The position numbers and the translations under genes are program-made. Shown one piece after another: positions 7,340 to 21,786 of a stretch of DNA of 27,395 nt. Within the stretch, counting starts at the first letter, position 1; each line of letters opens with the position of its first letter. The notes under the pieces are model-generated. The model was not told the origin of the DNA. It worked only from the letters and a program-made list of their open reading frames with translations, and ran no database searches. Source of the stretch: Halieaceae bacterium (GTDB lineage: Bacteria; Pseudomonadota; Gammaproteobacteria; Pseudomonadales; Halieaceae); the NCBI GenBank assembly GCA_003331685.1, contig QOPK01000008.1:1-27395 (forward strand), given 5' to 3'.

Positions 7340-8314
7340 ATGACCCACCCCTTTGAAGGGCTGACACCGGACTGCGTGGTCGACTGCGTCGAGGCCATTG
7401 GCTTGCGCAGTGACCTGCGCCTGCTCGCGCTGAACAGCTACGAGAATCGCGTCTATCAGGTGGGCCTCGAGGAAGCCGAACCAGTCATCGTCAAGTTCTA
7501 TCGGCCAGGGCGTTGGACCCGCGAGCAAATTCTGGAAGAGCATGCCTTTGCGCAGGAATTGGTTGGTAACGGTCTCTCCGTTGTTGCACCGATGGAAATT
7601 CACGGTGCGACACTGCAGGAGGCACAGGGCTTTCTGATTGCCGCTTTTCCACGGCGGGGGGGTCATGCGCCGGAGCTAGACAACTTTGATCACCTGCTCG
7701 GGCTGGGTCGCACACTGGGACGCATGCATGGCGTGGGCGGCTCGGCCGACTTCGCAGAGCGTATCGATTACACGCTGGAGCGCTGGCTGATCGAACCCCT
7801 CAACTATCTCAGCACTGAGTGGGTACCCAATGAGCTGCTTCCCGCCTGGGATAGCCTGGGTAAGGACTTGGTGGATCGCGCAGCGCGGTTGATGACAGAC
7901 TACGTACCGCGAGAGGGGATACGGCTGCACGGAGACTGCCATGTGGGCAATATTCTCTGGCGCGACGATACGCCGCACTTTGTCGATCTCGATGACTGCG
8001 TCACCGGGCCCGCGATTCAGGACTTATGGATGTTTTTATCTGGCGATCGTGCCCAGAGAGAGCTACAGCTCGCTGAGCTGATTGCAGGCTACACGGAGTT
8101 CAATGACTTTGATCCACGAGAGATCAAATGGATTGAAGCGCTGCGCACGGCCCGCATGGTCTACTACAGCGCTTGGCTCGCCCGACGCTGGGGTGACCCG
8201 GCTTTCCCGGCCGCCTTCCCATGGTTTAGAAAAGAACGTTACTGGGCCGACCAGATTCTGGCGCTGCGCGAGCAGTTGGCCTTACTCCAAGAGGAGCCAC
8301 TGAGGCTCTTGTGA
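7340..8314 (+). CDS. srkA: SrkA/YihE-type stress response serine/threonine kinase
   Basis: 324-residue kinase-fold protein matching SrkA (YihE) of E. coli (328 aa), which protects cells under envelope and oxidative stress by opposing MazEF-type toxin activity. Visible features are the VIVKFYRPGRW block with the ATP-binding lysine Lys52, the catalytic loop LHGDCHVGNILW (197-207, with Asp199 and Asn204) and the metal-binding VDLDDCVTGP (215-224). The family-typical GPAIQDLWMFLSG follows. The start at 7340 (MTHPFEGLTPD) matches the family N-terminus; longer in-frame starts run into comF. It follows comF on the same strand with 28 bases between, so the two may share a transcript. Confidence 0.95.
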   Translation: MTHPFEGLTPDCVVDCVEAIGLRSDLRLLALNSYENRVYQVGLEEAEPVIVKFYRPGRWTREQILEEHAFAQELVGNGLSVVAPMEIHGATLQEAQGFLIAAFPRRGGHAPELDNFDHLLGLGRTLGRMHGVGGSADFAERIDYTLERWLIEPLNYLSTEWVPNELLPAWDSLGKDLVDRAARLMTDYVPREGIRLHGDCHVGNILWRDDTPHFVDLDDCVTGPAIQDLWMFLSGDRAQRELQLAELIAGYTEFNDFDPREIKWIEALRTARMVYYSAWLARRWGDPAFPAAFPWFRKERYWADQILALREQLALLQEEPLRLL

Positions 8315-8341
8315 TGGCCACCAGGCTGGATCGAGGCCGGG

Positions 8342-9070
8342 TCAAGCACCCCGACGAGCGCCCGGATAAATCAGCGTCCATAGCCAAAACCAGAAACGGT
8401 TTTTCGCCAACACATAGCGATCGAGTTCTTTGAACTGTTTTGCTGTCTTGTCGGGGTCAGCATAAAGATCGGCTCGGGTATAGCGAGGTGTATCCGGATC
8501 AAGGGTTTTCACCACCTTGGCCGGATTGCCGGCCACCACCACATTGGCCGGCACGTCGCTGGTGACGACCGCTCTGGCAGCCACCACGCTGTTATCGCCA
8601 ATCGTCACACCCTTTAGAACAGTGGCGTGGTCGCCGACCCAAACGTTATCGCCCAGCCTGACCGGCGTGGGCTCGGCGGCACGCTCGACGCGATCGTACA
8701 GGCCATGCCAATCTGAATCGGTAATGTAAGCGCCATTGGCGAGCATGCACCCATCACCCAGCGCGATGTCGTCGCTGGCACTGATGCGGGAACCCGGACT
8801 CATCAAGCAAGCGTTACCGAGGGTAATACGGCCCTGCCCCGCTTCACGGCCCCAGACCCCAATCTGCACCCGATCACTGACGGTGTTGATCGCAGTGAAC
8901 GAATGGCCGATATGAATGTTGGGTCCCGAGATATCGACATACCACGGCGCCATGATGGTTGCATGCGCACCAAGGTAGGCACACCGAGGTCGCACAAACC
9001 AGTCGATCCAAGCTGCGCGCAAAGCGAGGTAGGTACGTTTGACCCAAAAAGGGCGAAGATCTTTGCGCAT
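8342..9070 (-). CDS. hexapeptide-repeat (left-handed beta-helix) acetyltransferase, WcaF/MaA-like
   Basis: A 242-residue acyl-CoA-dependent O- or N-acetyltransferase of the left-handed beta-helix type. Repeats of the [LIV]-G-x4 form run from about 45 to 185 (for example [35 protein letters not shown]), ending in the characteristic [15 protein letters not shown] (174-188). His122 in DSDWHG is placed like the catalytic histidine of maltose/galactoside acetyltransferases. Such enzymes decorate sugars of capsules, lipopolysaccharide or colanic-acid-like polymers. There is no polysaccharide cluster around it, so the acceptor is unknown. The extended C-terminus (190-242) is basic and aromatic. Its ATG overlaps the ATG of the divergent TrmB-like gene. 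It faces srkA tail-to-tail, 27 bases apart. Confidence 0.85.
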   Translation of the reverse strand: MRKDLRPFWVKRTYLALRAAWIDWFVRPRCAYLGAHATIMAPWYVDISGPNIHIGHSFTAINTVSDRVQIGVWGREAGQGRITLGNACLMSPGSRISASDDIALGDGCMLANGAYITDSDWHGLYDRVERAAEPTPVRLGDNVWVGDHATVLKGVTIGDNSVVAARAVVTSDVPANVVVAGNPAKVVKTLDPDTPRYTRADLYADPDKTAKQFKELDRYVLAKNRFWFWLWTLIYPGARRGA

Positions 9071-9794
9071 GCTTTCAGTATTAACCAGACAGGCTCAAGT
9101 AGCGGAGTATGATGGCAAGGTGATTGACGCTCCGCAAACAGGCCAAGCTGAGTACACTGCGCCGGTGCTCTCAACCGACCAACTGGGTCCCCATCCGCAC
9201 CTCACACAGATTGTGCGACATCACCAAGATCACCCCTGGCGCAAACCCTGCCCCGCGCATACCCGAGAAGCGTTCGAGCAGCTGCTCGAGCAGTTGCAGC
9301 ATGACAACAGGCCGCTCATCATCGACTCGTTCTGTGGTACCGGCATGAGCACAGCGCTCATTGCGCAAGCGAATCCAGATGCTTTGGTAGTCGGTATCGA
9401 TCAGTCCGCTCATCGGCTGGCAAAGCATCGGGCCATCGGACCGCGGAATTACCTGCTGCTTCGCGCAGAAGCCGAGCCGTTCTGGTTTTGCCTTGTGGAA
9501 GCCGGCATCACGCTGCACAGCCATTGGTTGCTCTATCCCAACCCCTGGCCCAAGGCCTCCCAATTCAAAAGGCGCGTCCATGGGCACGGCGCCTTTCCGG
9601 TACTCGCAGCACTGGGCGGGGGGCTTGAGCTCCGCACCAACTGGGCTATTTTTGCACAGGAATTCCACCAGGCGGCCGCTCTGATTGGCATAGATGGTCA
9701 AACAGAGCCTTTCGTGCCCGACTCACCGATGACGTTGTTCGAGAGGAAGTATTGGGAGCGAGGCCAGACGCTGTGGCGTTTTCGAAATAAATGA
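9069..9794 (+). CDS. TrmB-like SAM-dependent methyltransferase (tRNA m7G46 methyltransferase paralogue)
   Basis: A Rossmann-fold methyltransferase of the TrmB superfamily (COG0220-like), 241 residues from the ATG at 9069. SAM-binding motif I is [10 protein letters not shown] (85-94) and the acidic loop is VVGIDQS (107-113). The TrmB signature region is present as [15 protein letters not shown] (155-169), then [10 protein letters not shown] (190-199) and MTLFERK (221-227). Canonical TrmB has PDPW and TDW at these places; both aspartates are asparagine here. This belongs to a recognisable gammaproteobacterial subfamily whose substrate has not, to my knowledge, been shown, so m7G46 activity should not be assumed. 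The start is uncertain: a GTG at 9120 with GGAG upstream would shorten it by 17 residues without loss of motifs. It diverges from the acetyltransferase. Confidence 0.82.
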   Translation: MLSVLTRQAQVAEYDGKVIDAPQTGQAEYTAPVLSTDQLGPHPHLTQIVRHHQDHPWRKPCPAHTREAFEQLLEQLQHDNRPLIIDSFCGTGMSTALIAQANPDALVVGIDQSAHRLAKHRAIGPRNYLLLRAEAEPFWFCLVEAGITLHSHWLLYPNPWPKASQFKRRVHGHGAFPVLAALGGGLELRTNWAIFAQEFHQAAALIGIDGQTEPFVPDSPMTLFERKYWERGQTLWRFRNK

Positions 9795-9874
9795 GTCACC
9801 TAGCTAAGCACCGGGTAAAGCGCTAACCTTCTGCCACCTGCAATGAGACCCTCCCGGGGTACGGGGCAGAACCA

Positions 9875-10699
9875 ATGACAGCCACCCAACGCGACGGCAT
9901 CAAGCAAATGCAGAATGGGGATCCCATTTGGGAGCGCATCCGCAGCGAGACCCGTGAGGCCGCGGTAGCAGAACCTATTTTGGCGAGCTTTCTGCACGCG
10001 ACCATCCTCAATCATGAGGAGCTGGAGTGTTCACTCAGCTTTCACCTGGCCAACCTGCTCGATAACCCTTCCGCACCGGCAATGATGCTGCGGGAGTTGA
10101 TCCTTGAGGCACTTCGCGATGACAGCAATATCCGAGCCGCGACTCGAGATGATCTGAATGCCATTCTTGATCGGGACTCAGCCTGCCACGAGCTGTACAT
10201 CCCGTTTTTGTACTTCAAGGGCTTTCAGGCGTTGCAGATTCACCGCATCGGCCACTGGCTGTGGACACACGACCGACAGCCACTGGCCCTGTTCCTGCAG
10301 AGCCAGATGTCGCGACAGTTCGGTATCGATATTCACCCCGCCGCCCGTTTTGGACACGGCATCATGCTCGATCACGCCACCGGCTTGGTGGTGGGCGAAA
10401 CGGCCGTTGTCGGTAACCGGGTATCGATTTTGCAGTCGGTCACGCTGGGCGGCACAGGTAAAGAAGACGGCGACCGTCACCCAAAGATTGGCGACGGCGT
10501 GTTGATCAGTGCGGGGGCGAAGATCCTTGGCAATATCCATGTGGGTGAAGGCGCCAAAGTGGGGGCCGGATCGGTCGTCCTACAAGACGTACCCGCGCAT
10601 ACCACCGTGGCAGGCGTCCCGGCAAAAGTGGTGGGCAAGCCAACCACCAGCTCTCCAGCGCTCGACATGGATCACGCCATTCCCGATTCTCAGTGGTAA
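9875..10699 (+). CDS. cysE: serine O-acetyltransferase
   Basis: Makes O-acetyl-L-serine from serine and acetyl-CoA, the first committed step of cysteine synthesis in the cytoplasm. At 274 residues it is almost the length of E. coli CysE (273). It has the N-terminal helical domain ([14 protein letters not shown] to GHWLW) and the left-handed beta-helix from about 150. Conserved catalytic-site residues are Asp152 and His167 ([20 protein letters not shown]) and His202 (DRHPKIGDG). The C-terminal loop [11 protein letters not shown] is present. The tail ends ...IPDSQW, without the C-terminal isoleucine that docks into CysK in many species. The start at 9875 is likely, though an ATG 11 codons later is possible. 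Its stop overlaps the stop of hemE by 10 bases. Confidence 0.96.
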   Translation: MTATQRDGIKQMQNGDPIWERIRSETREAAVAEPILASFLHATILNHEELECSLSFHLANLLDNPSAPAMMLRELILEALRDDSNIRAATRDDLNAILDRDSACHELYIPFLYFKGFQALQIHRIGHWLWTHDRQPLALFLQSQMSRQFGIDIHPAARFGHGIMLDHATGLVVGETAVVGNRVSILQSVTLGGTGKEDGDRHPKIGDGVLISAGAKILGNIHVGEGAKVGAGSVVLQDVPAHTTVAGVPAKVVGKPTTSSPALDMDHAIPDSQW

Positions 10700-11751
10700 G
10701 CGGGTGACAGCTCCACGACTGCATCGACCATCGCGCCCACATGCTCAGGATCTATTCCCGGGGTGACACCGTGGCCGAGATTAAAGACATGGCCACTACC
10801 CTCGCCAAATGAACTGAGGATCTGACCGACCTCTGCGCGAATACGCTCAGGTGAAGCGTTGAGCAGTGTCGGGTCCATATTGCCCTGCAGGCAGACTTTT
10901 TCACCCACCCGCGCGCGGGCCTCGCCAATATCAGTGGTCCAATCAAGCCCCACAGCATCCGCACCGCAGTCTGCAATGGCTTCCAGCCACTGACCACCGC
11001 CCTTGGTAAAGACAATGACCGGCACACGCCGACCCTCAGCCTCTCGGGGCAATTGCTCGATGATCTCGGTCATGTACCGTAGCGAAAACTCACGATAAGC
11101 ACTGTGGCTGAGCGAGCCGCCCCAGGTATCAAAGATTTGTAGCGCCTGCGCGCCGTTGCGCACCTGCTCAGAAAGATAAACCGCGACCGACTTGGCAAGC
11201 GTCGACAACAGCTGATGCATGACTCTGGGCTCGTTGAAGGCCAGTGACTTCACCTTGGCAAAGTCCTTGCTCGACCCACCTTCGACCATGTAAGTCGCCA
11301 ACGTCCAAGGGCTACCGGCGAAACCGATCAGTGGAATGCTGCCTTTGAGCTCTTTACGAATCAGCGCCACCGCGTCCATCACATAGCCCAGCTCATTGGC
11401 CGCGCGGTCAGGATCCAATGCCGCGATCTCCGCTGCAGAAGAAATAGGCCGCTCAAATCGCGGACCCTCACCCTCGGAGAAATAGAGACCCAAGCCCAAA
11501 GCATCGGGCACGGTCAGAATATCGGAGAAGAGGATCGCCGCGTCCATCGCGTACCGTCTAAGCGGCTGCAATGTGACTTCACACGCCAATTCGGGGTTAG
11601 TGCAGAGCCCCATGAAGCTGCCCGCTTCGGCGCGGGTCTCGCGGTACTCAGGGAGATACCGTCCCGCCTGACGCATCATCCATAGTGGGGTTCGGTCCAC
11701 AGGCTCGCGCATCAGGGCGCGGAGGAACCGGTCATTTTCCAAGCTGACCAT
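10690..11751 (-). CDS. hemE: uroporphyrinogen decarboxylase
   Basis: Removes four carboxyl groups from uroporphyrinogen III to give coproporphyrinogen III in haem biosynthesis. The 353-residue length is normal. The N-terminal signature [16 protein letters not shown] (22-37) holds the substrate-binding arginines, and the essential aspartate is Asp77 in [14 protein letters not shown] and the C-terminal FNLGHGV are also present. The ATG at 11751 is preceded by GAGAG about 9 bases upstream. It lies downstream of gltD on the same strand, as in Pseudomonas, but with a 166-base gap that includes an unusual A-rich leader, so it probably has its own promoter. Its last bases overlap the end of cysE on the opposite strand. 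Confidence 0.97.
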   Translation of the reverse strand: MVSLENDRFLRALMREPVDRTPLWMMRQAGRYLPEYRETRAEAGSFMGLCTNPELACEVTLQPLRRYAMDAAILFSDILTVPDALGLGLYFSEGEGPRFERPISSAAEIAALDPDRAANELGYVMDAVALIRKELKGSIPLIGFAGSPWTLATYMVEGGSSKDFAKVKSLAFNEPRVMHQLLSTLAKSVAVYLSEQVRNGAQALQIFDTWGGSLSHSAYREFSLRYMTEIIEQLPREAEGRRVPVIVFTKGGGQWLEAIADCGADAVGLDWTTDIGEARARVGEKVCLQGNMDPTLLNASPERIRAEVGQILSSFGEGSGHVFNLGHGVTPGIDPEHVGAMVDAVVELSPAYH

Positions 11752-11870
11752 GCTATCGACTCTCTTTTTGGCTATCTTTTTTCTGTTGCGCTTTTTTGTG
11801 CTGCTTATTTCGTTCTTATTTTTGTGTTGTTGATCTGTCTCTTGCAGATCGTTTTATCTTTATGGCGTCA
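11752..11870 (-). promoter_or_regulatory. A-rich, purine-skewed leader of hemE with a small hairpin
   Basis: Read on the minus strand, the roughly 115 bases before hemE are strongly A-rich. They hold long A runs and many consecutive A-R-N triplets, for example AAAAATAAGAACGAAATAAG around 11804-11825. A perfect hairpin GATCTG/CAGATC (11832-11850, seven-base loop) is at the 5' side. A-rich ARN or AANAANAA tracts are what the distal face of Hfq binds, in Pseudomonas together with Crc. The hairpin is not followed by a T-run in the hemE direction. A binding role is inference; the composition is plain to see. Confidence 0.45.
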
Positions 11871-11917
11871 TTATTAAGAAGTGTACCCTCCGCAGCTAGA
11901 CCAACACGACCCGCCTG

Positions 11918-17837
<5,920 letters not shown>

Positions 17838-17894
17838 AAACCGTTTCGCTTCTGAACCGGCGCAATATACCGGCGAAACCGCTCCTTACGGAGC

Positions 17895-17948
17895 AAGAAC
17901 AAAAGGGGGCGTAGTGTACACGCCCGAAAAGGGGCGCTCAATTAGCGC
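17895..17948 (-). terminator. tandem intrinsic-terminator-like hairpins after aroB
   Basis: Just 12 bases past the aroB stop, the minus strand reads GCGCT-AATTG-AGCGC (17948-17934) followed by CCCCTTTTC. Next come GGGCGT-GTACACT-ACGCCC (17925-17907) and then CCTTTTGTTCTT. The second hairpin has a 6-bp GC-rich stem and a T-rich tail, so it is the better terminator; the first is a weaker companion. Together they close the pilMNOPQ-aroKB transcript and separate it from gltB. Confidence 0.65.
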
Positions 17949-17960
17949 AAACTTCGCCGA

Positions 17961-19058
17961 TCAGGCGTCGATCACGCGGGCAATGTCGTCATCCGTAACG
18001 TTTTCAGCCACCACTGCCTCACCCAACTGAGAGAGGACAATATAGCGAACTTTCCCGCCACTCACCTTTTTGTCACTGCCCATGGCATCCAACATCGCCT
18101 GAGCTGTCACATCCGCCGGGGGAGAGACGGGCAAACCTACCGAGTGGTTGAACGCCGTTAGCTGGTCAACCACTTGTGGATCAAGCGTGCCGCGAAGCAC
18201 TGACAGCCGGCTGGCAAGAACCATACCTGCGGCCACAGCCTCACCGTGGAGCCAGTGACCATAGCCCTGAATCCGCTCGATGGCGTGACCGAAAGTGTGT
18301 CCAAAATTCAGATGCGCCCGCACGCCACCCTCGCGCTCATCGGCTGCCACGACCGTAGCCTTGATCGCGCAGCTACGCTCTATTGCAAACGCCAGCGCCG
18401 CCGCATCCCGGCTCTTCAGTGCCTCGGCGTTATCTATGAGCCAGACAAAAAATGCAGCATCGCGGATGAGACCATACTTGATAATCTCGGCCAGCCCTGC
18501 CGCATATTCTCTGGCGGGCAAGGTGGTGAGCGTGTCGAGGTCGATCACCACTTGCTGCGGCTGATGAAAGGCGCCGATGAGATTTTTACCCATCGCATGA
18601 TTCACGCCCGTCTTACCGCCCACGGAAGAATCCACCTGAGCCAATAGCGTAGTCGGCACCTGCACGAAATCCGCGCCGCGCAAAAAGCAGGCAGCAGCAA
18701 AGCCCGTCATGTCACCCACCACACCGCCGCCGAGGGCCACAAACAGGCTGCCTCGTTCATGCCTGTCTGCCAGTGCCGCATCGAGTATCTGCTGAATAGA
18801 CGTCATATCTTTATGGGACTCGCCCGCCGGCAACACCACCTCGGTCAGTGGGACTACGTCGGTGAGCGCCGCTTTGACGGCCCCGCCATAAAGCGGGCCT
18901 ACCTGATCATCCGTCACCAGGATCACGCCTCTTCCCTCGACCAACGGCTGCCAGATCGATGCATCCGCAATCAGCCCGCGACCGATCTGGATCGGATAGC
19001 TACGGTCCGCCGTAACCGAGGTGAGATCAACATGAAGTGTGTGCAGCAGCTCTGGCAT
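17961..19058 (-). CDS. aroB: 3-dehydroquinate synthase
   Basis: Second shikimate-pathway enzyme, turning DAHP into 3-dehydroquinate with NAD+ and a metal ion. It has 365 residues (E. coli 362). The NAD-binding region GGGVVGDMTGFAAA is at 110-123 and the substrate loop QVDSSVGGKTGVN at 141-153. Zinc ligands are Glu191, His254 and His271, in AEIIKYG, NFGHTFGHAIE and WLHGEAVAAG. All are conserved with the spacing seen in E. coli. It is the last gene of the pil-aro cluster, 21 bases after aroK, and is followed by terminator-like hairpins. In Pseudomonas a SPOR-domain (DamX-like) gene normally comes next; here gltB follows directly. Confidence 0.97.
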   Translation of the reverse strand: MPELLHTLHVDLTSVTADRSYPIQIGRGLIADASIWQPLVEGRGVILVTDDQVGPLYGGAVKAALTDVVPLTEVVLPAGESHKDMTSIQQILDAALADRHERGSLFVALGGGVVGDMTGFAAACFLRGADFVQVPTTLLAQVDSSVGGKTGVNHAMGKNLIGAFHQPQQVVIDLDTLTTLPAREYAAGLAEIIKYGLIRDAAFFVWLIDNAEALKSRDAAALAFAIERSCAIKATVVAADEREGGVRAHLNFGHTFGHAIERIQGYGHWLHGEAVAAGMVLASRLSVLRGTLDPQVVDQLTAFNHSVGLPVSPPADVTAQAMLDAMGSDKKVSGGKVRYIVLSQLGEAVVAENVTDDDIARVIDA

Positions 19059-19079
19059 GGAAGTGTGATTCCGGGTCAG

Positions 19080-19634
19080 TTATTCACCATCGTGACAGGG
19101 TATCAAGCCGCGCTCACGCGCTACCGTCTCAATCTGCCGGGCTACTTTGCGCGCGCTGCCGCCACCAGCCGAGATGATGACATCTGCCAGCGCCCTGTAA
19201 AGCGGCTCGCGTTCCGCCATCAGCTGTTTCAGGGTCTCCTCGCGGTCTCCCTGCTGAAGCAGTGGCCGTCCCTCGCCGGATCCAGTCCTTTTCAGCTGTT
19301 GCGCCACAGGCGCGTTAAGAAATACGACCACGCCTGCGCGAGCCATCATTTCCCGGTTTTCCGCCGCCAGTACCACTCCGCCTCCGGTAGCAATCACCGC
19401 TCCCGGATGCTCGACAAGATCCTTGAGTACCGTCGTCTCGCGTCGGCGAAACCCTTCCTCACCCTCGACATCAAAGATCCAGGGGATATCGGCGCCTGCC
19501 CGGGATTCGATTTCGGCATCAGAGTCGATGAAGGGACAGTCCAGTATTTCTGCCAGATGTCTGCCAACCGTCGATTTACCCGAGCCCATAGGCCCAACCA
19601 GAAAAAGCCTAAGACCCTCGGCGTCATCACTCAT
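19080..19634 (-). CDS. aroK: shikimate kinase
   Basis: Phosphorylates shikimate at the 3-OH with ATP in the shikimate pathway. It has 184 residues. The P-loop GPMGSGKST is at 14-22. The shikimate-binding aspartates are in FIDSDAEIE (Asp37, Asp39), with FRRRE (62-66) and the ATGGGVV glycine loop (82-88) following. All catalytic elements are present. It starts 11 bases after the pilQ stop, the conserved pilQ-aroK junction of gammaproteobacteria, and leads into aroB after 21 bases. The ribosome-binding site is weak, suggesting translational coupling with pilQ. Confidence 0.96.
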   Translation of the reverse strand: MSDDAEGLRLFLVGPMGSGKSTVGRHLAEILDCPFIDSDAEIESRAGADIPWIFDVEGEEGFRRRETTVLKDLVEHPGAVIATGGGVVLAAENREMMARAGVVVFLNAPVAQQLKRTGSGEGRPLLQQGDREETLKQLMAEREPLYRALADVIISAGGGSARKVARQIETVARERGLIPCHDGE

Positions 19635-19645
19635 GGATCAGTCCG

Positions 19646-21769
19646 TCAGTTCACCAGCGCTTCAGAGAGGATTCTAGGGGTAATAAAAATGAGTGTCTCG
19701 GTTTTCTGTTGGGAGTTGGCAGTGCTCTTGAACAGATTCCCAAGGTAGGGAATGTCGCCCAGGAGAGGCACTTTCTCGACCTTCACCAAGTCTTCGTTTT
19801 TGAATACCCCACCCAGCACTACCGTCTCACCATTACCCACCAGCACTTGAGTCGTTAACTCGGTGGTATCGATGGTGGGGATCAGACCACCATTACCGCT
19901 GGGTACCAAATCGCCCACCGAATCCTGATTCACCACCAAATCCAACAAAATGCGGTCGTCGGGGGTGATGTTTGGGATGACATCGAGCTTCAGCACCGCC
20001 TCTTTAAAAGCCGTGGTGGTCGCACCGGAGGCGGCACCCTCCTGATAAGGGATTTCTGTACCCGACTTGATACTCGCCTTCTGCTTGTCGCCAGTAATGA
20101 CCTTGGGCTGTGATACCACTTCGCCCTCCCCAGAGGCCTCAAGGGCCGACAACTCGGCAGTCAAAAAGAGATCCGTCGACGTAAAGCCCACGGCGAATCC
20201 GGAGGTGGCCTCGGCCACACCGAGATCGACAAACGGGGCTGAGGGCATGTCGACCTGACCACCACCAATCAGCTGGCTATTGAGACTGGCCGCGCTTGCC
20301 GTATCGCCAGCGATCGCGGTGAACTTGTCTCCGCTAACGTTAAGGTACCCACCTCCCCAGCGAATACCGAGTTGCTCATCGATATTGGAGGAGGCAATAA
20401 CAATTCGCGCCTCGATCATTACCTGTCTGATCGGGATATCAACCTTCTCAATCAGATCCCTGATCTCGGCCAGCTTGGCTGCGGTGTCGGTCACCACGAT
20501 CGAGTTAGTGCGCTCGTCAACCACTGCCGAGCCGCGCTCAGAAATCAGTGCGCCGCCCTCTTCGGACCCGACTTCAAAAAGCCCTACGACATCGATAGCG
20601 TTGGCATAGCGAATGCGTATGAACTCAGACTGCAGCGGCGCTAGCTCCGCCAGCTGCTTATTGGCCTCGATCTCTTGGCGCTCGCGCTCGGCGATTTCCT
20701 GAGCCGGTGCAACCATCAATACGTTGCCAATCTGCCGGCTGTCGAGCCCACGGCTCTTCAGCACCAAATCCAGCGCCTGGTCCCAAGGCACGTTTTGTAA
20801 GCGAAGCGTGATGCTCCCGGTCACGGAGTCCGATGCCACCATATTCAGTTCGGTAAAATCAGCAATCAGCTGAAGTACTGCGCGCACTTCGATACTTTGA
20901 AAGTTCAGCGAGATACGGTCACCGACATAGTCAAACTCATTCAACCGCTCGCGCTTCTCCTCCTCACTCAAGGCTGCAACGGCAAGAATGTATTCATCGC
21001 CAGTCTGGTAAGCGAGATAGTCGTACAAACCATCAGCCCGCAGCTTGAGCTTGGTGCCACGCTCTGTGGTGCTGACTTCAATGCCCTTAACCGGGGTGGC
21101 GAAATCGGTGACATCGAAGCGCCGAATCAGCGCCTCACGGATATTGGTGTTGAGAAACTGCAGCGTGATATCGCCACCTTCGCTGAAGATACTGGCATCA
21201 ACCGATGGGTTAGTCAGGGTCAGAATCAACAGGCCTTCGCCCTGTGGCGAGCGCTGGAAGGCGAGATCGGTGATTTCCGACACCACACGCTCAACGCGGT
21301 TGGCGTCGTTTCGCAAAATATCGGTAGCCGCAGAGGACGCCACGGCTTGCCCGCCATCCTGACCGATCATCAGGGTTAATTGACGCCCCGATACCGCGCT
21401 TTCGAATGGCACCAGATCAACAAGATTGACGATCATCCGGGTGCGATCACCCGACTCCAGCACCATCACACTGGTCGCATTGGTCTGCGACAGACTGAAG
21501 CGCTTCTGCTCCAACCCGCTCCGGGTATCCGGGAAATCGAGCACGATCCGCGCCGGCTCTTCGATAGTGTAGCTCTCAATATCTGCCGAGGGTGGTTGGC
21601 TGAAGGTCAGCCGCACCTCCAGCTGCGCGCCGGGCTGGGCCGTGAAGGCGATGTCCTCGATAACCACCGGTGCCGCTGCGGTCGCGACGGTCCAGAAACA
21701 GCCCACCAGCAGAGTGATCCAGCCTCCTGGCACAGCGCTAATGCGCTTGTAAGGGTTCGCTCTCATCAT
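19646..21769 (-). CDS. pilQ: type IV pilus secretin PilQ
   Basis: Outer-membrane secretin through which the type IV pilus passes, and through which DNA may enter during transformation. It has 707 residues. A signal peptide covers about the first 33 residues (hydrophobic core WITLLVGCFWTVATA). Two AMIN-type peptidoglycan-binding domains follow (about 36-135 and 160-265). The STN/N0 domain lies at 286-355 (ISLNFQSIEVRAVLQLIADF, then MVAP), an N1-type domain at about 382-448, and the secretin domain from about 450 to the end. The family signature VPLLGDIPYLGNLFKS is near 665-680, and the protein ends KTETLIFITPRIL. It begins 17 bases after pilP. No truncation is seen. Confidence 0.96.
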   Translation of the reverse strand: MMRANPYKRISAVPGGWITLLVGCFWTVATAAAPVVIEDIAFTAQPGAQLEVRLTFSQPPSADIESYTIEEPARIVLDFPDTRSGLEQKRFSLSQTNATSVMVLESGDRTRMIVNLVDLVPFESAVSGRQLTLMIGQDGGQAVASSAATDILRNDANRVERVVSEITDLAFQRSPQGEGLLILTLTNPSVDASIFSEGGDITLQFLNTNIREALIRRFDVTDFATPVKGIEVSTTERGTKLKLRADGLYDYLAYQTGDEYILAVAALSEEEKRERLNEFDYVGDRISLNFQSIEVRAVLQLIADFTELNMVASDSVTGSITLRLQNVPWDQALDLVLKSRGLDSRQIGNVLMVAPAQEIAERERQEIEANKQLAELAPLQSEFIRIRYANAIDVVGLFEVGSEEGGALISERGSAVVDERTNSIVVTDTAAKLAEIRDLIEKVDIPIRQVMIEARIVIASSNIDEQLGIRWGGGYLNVSGDKFTAIAGDTASAASLNSQLIGGGQVDMPSAPFVDLGVAEATSGFAVGFTSTDLFLTAELSALEASGEGEVVSQPKVITGDKQKASIKSGTEIPYQEGAASGATTTAFKEAVLKLDVIPNITPDDRILLDLVVNQDSVGDLVPSGNGGLIPTIDTTELTTQVLVGNGETVVLGGVFKNEDLVKVEKVPLLGDIPYLGNLFKSTANSQQKTETLIFITPRILSEALVN

Positions 21770-21786
21770 GCCTTAGTCTCCTTCGC

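Noticed and set aside
7083..7666. Long minus-strand open frames opposite comF and srkA
   Set aside because: They run fully antisense to two well-supported genes and have no recognisable motifs or composition of real proteins.
11832..11850. GATCTG/CAGATC hairpin followed by a T-rich stretch on the plus strand, as a plus-strand terminator
   Set aside because: No plus-strand gene ends nearby; cysE ends more than 1 kb upstream and hemE lies between on the other strand. It is better seen as part of the hemE leader.
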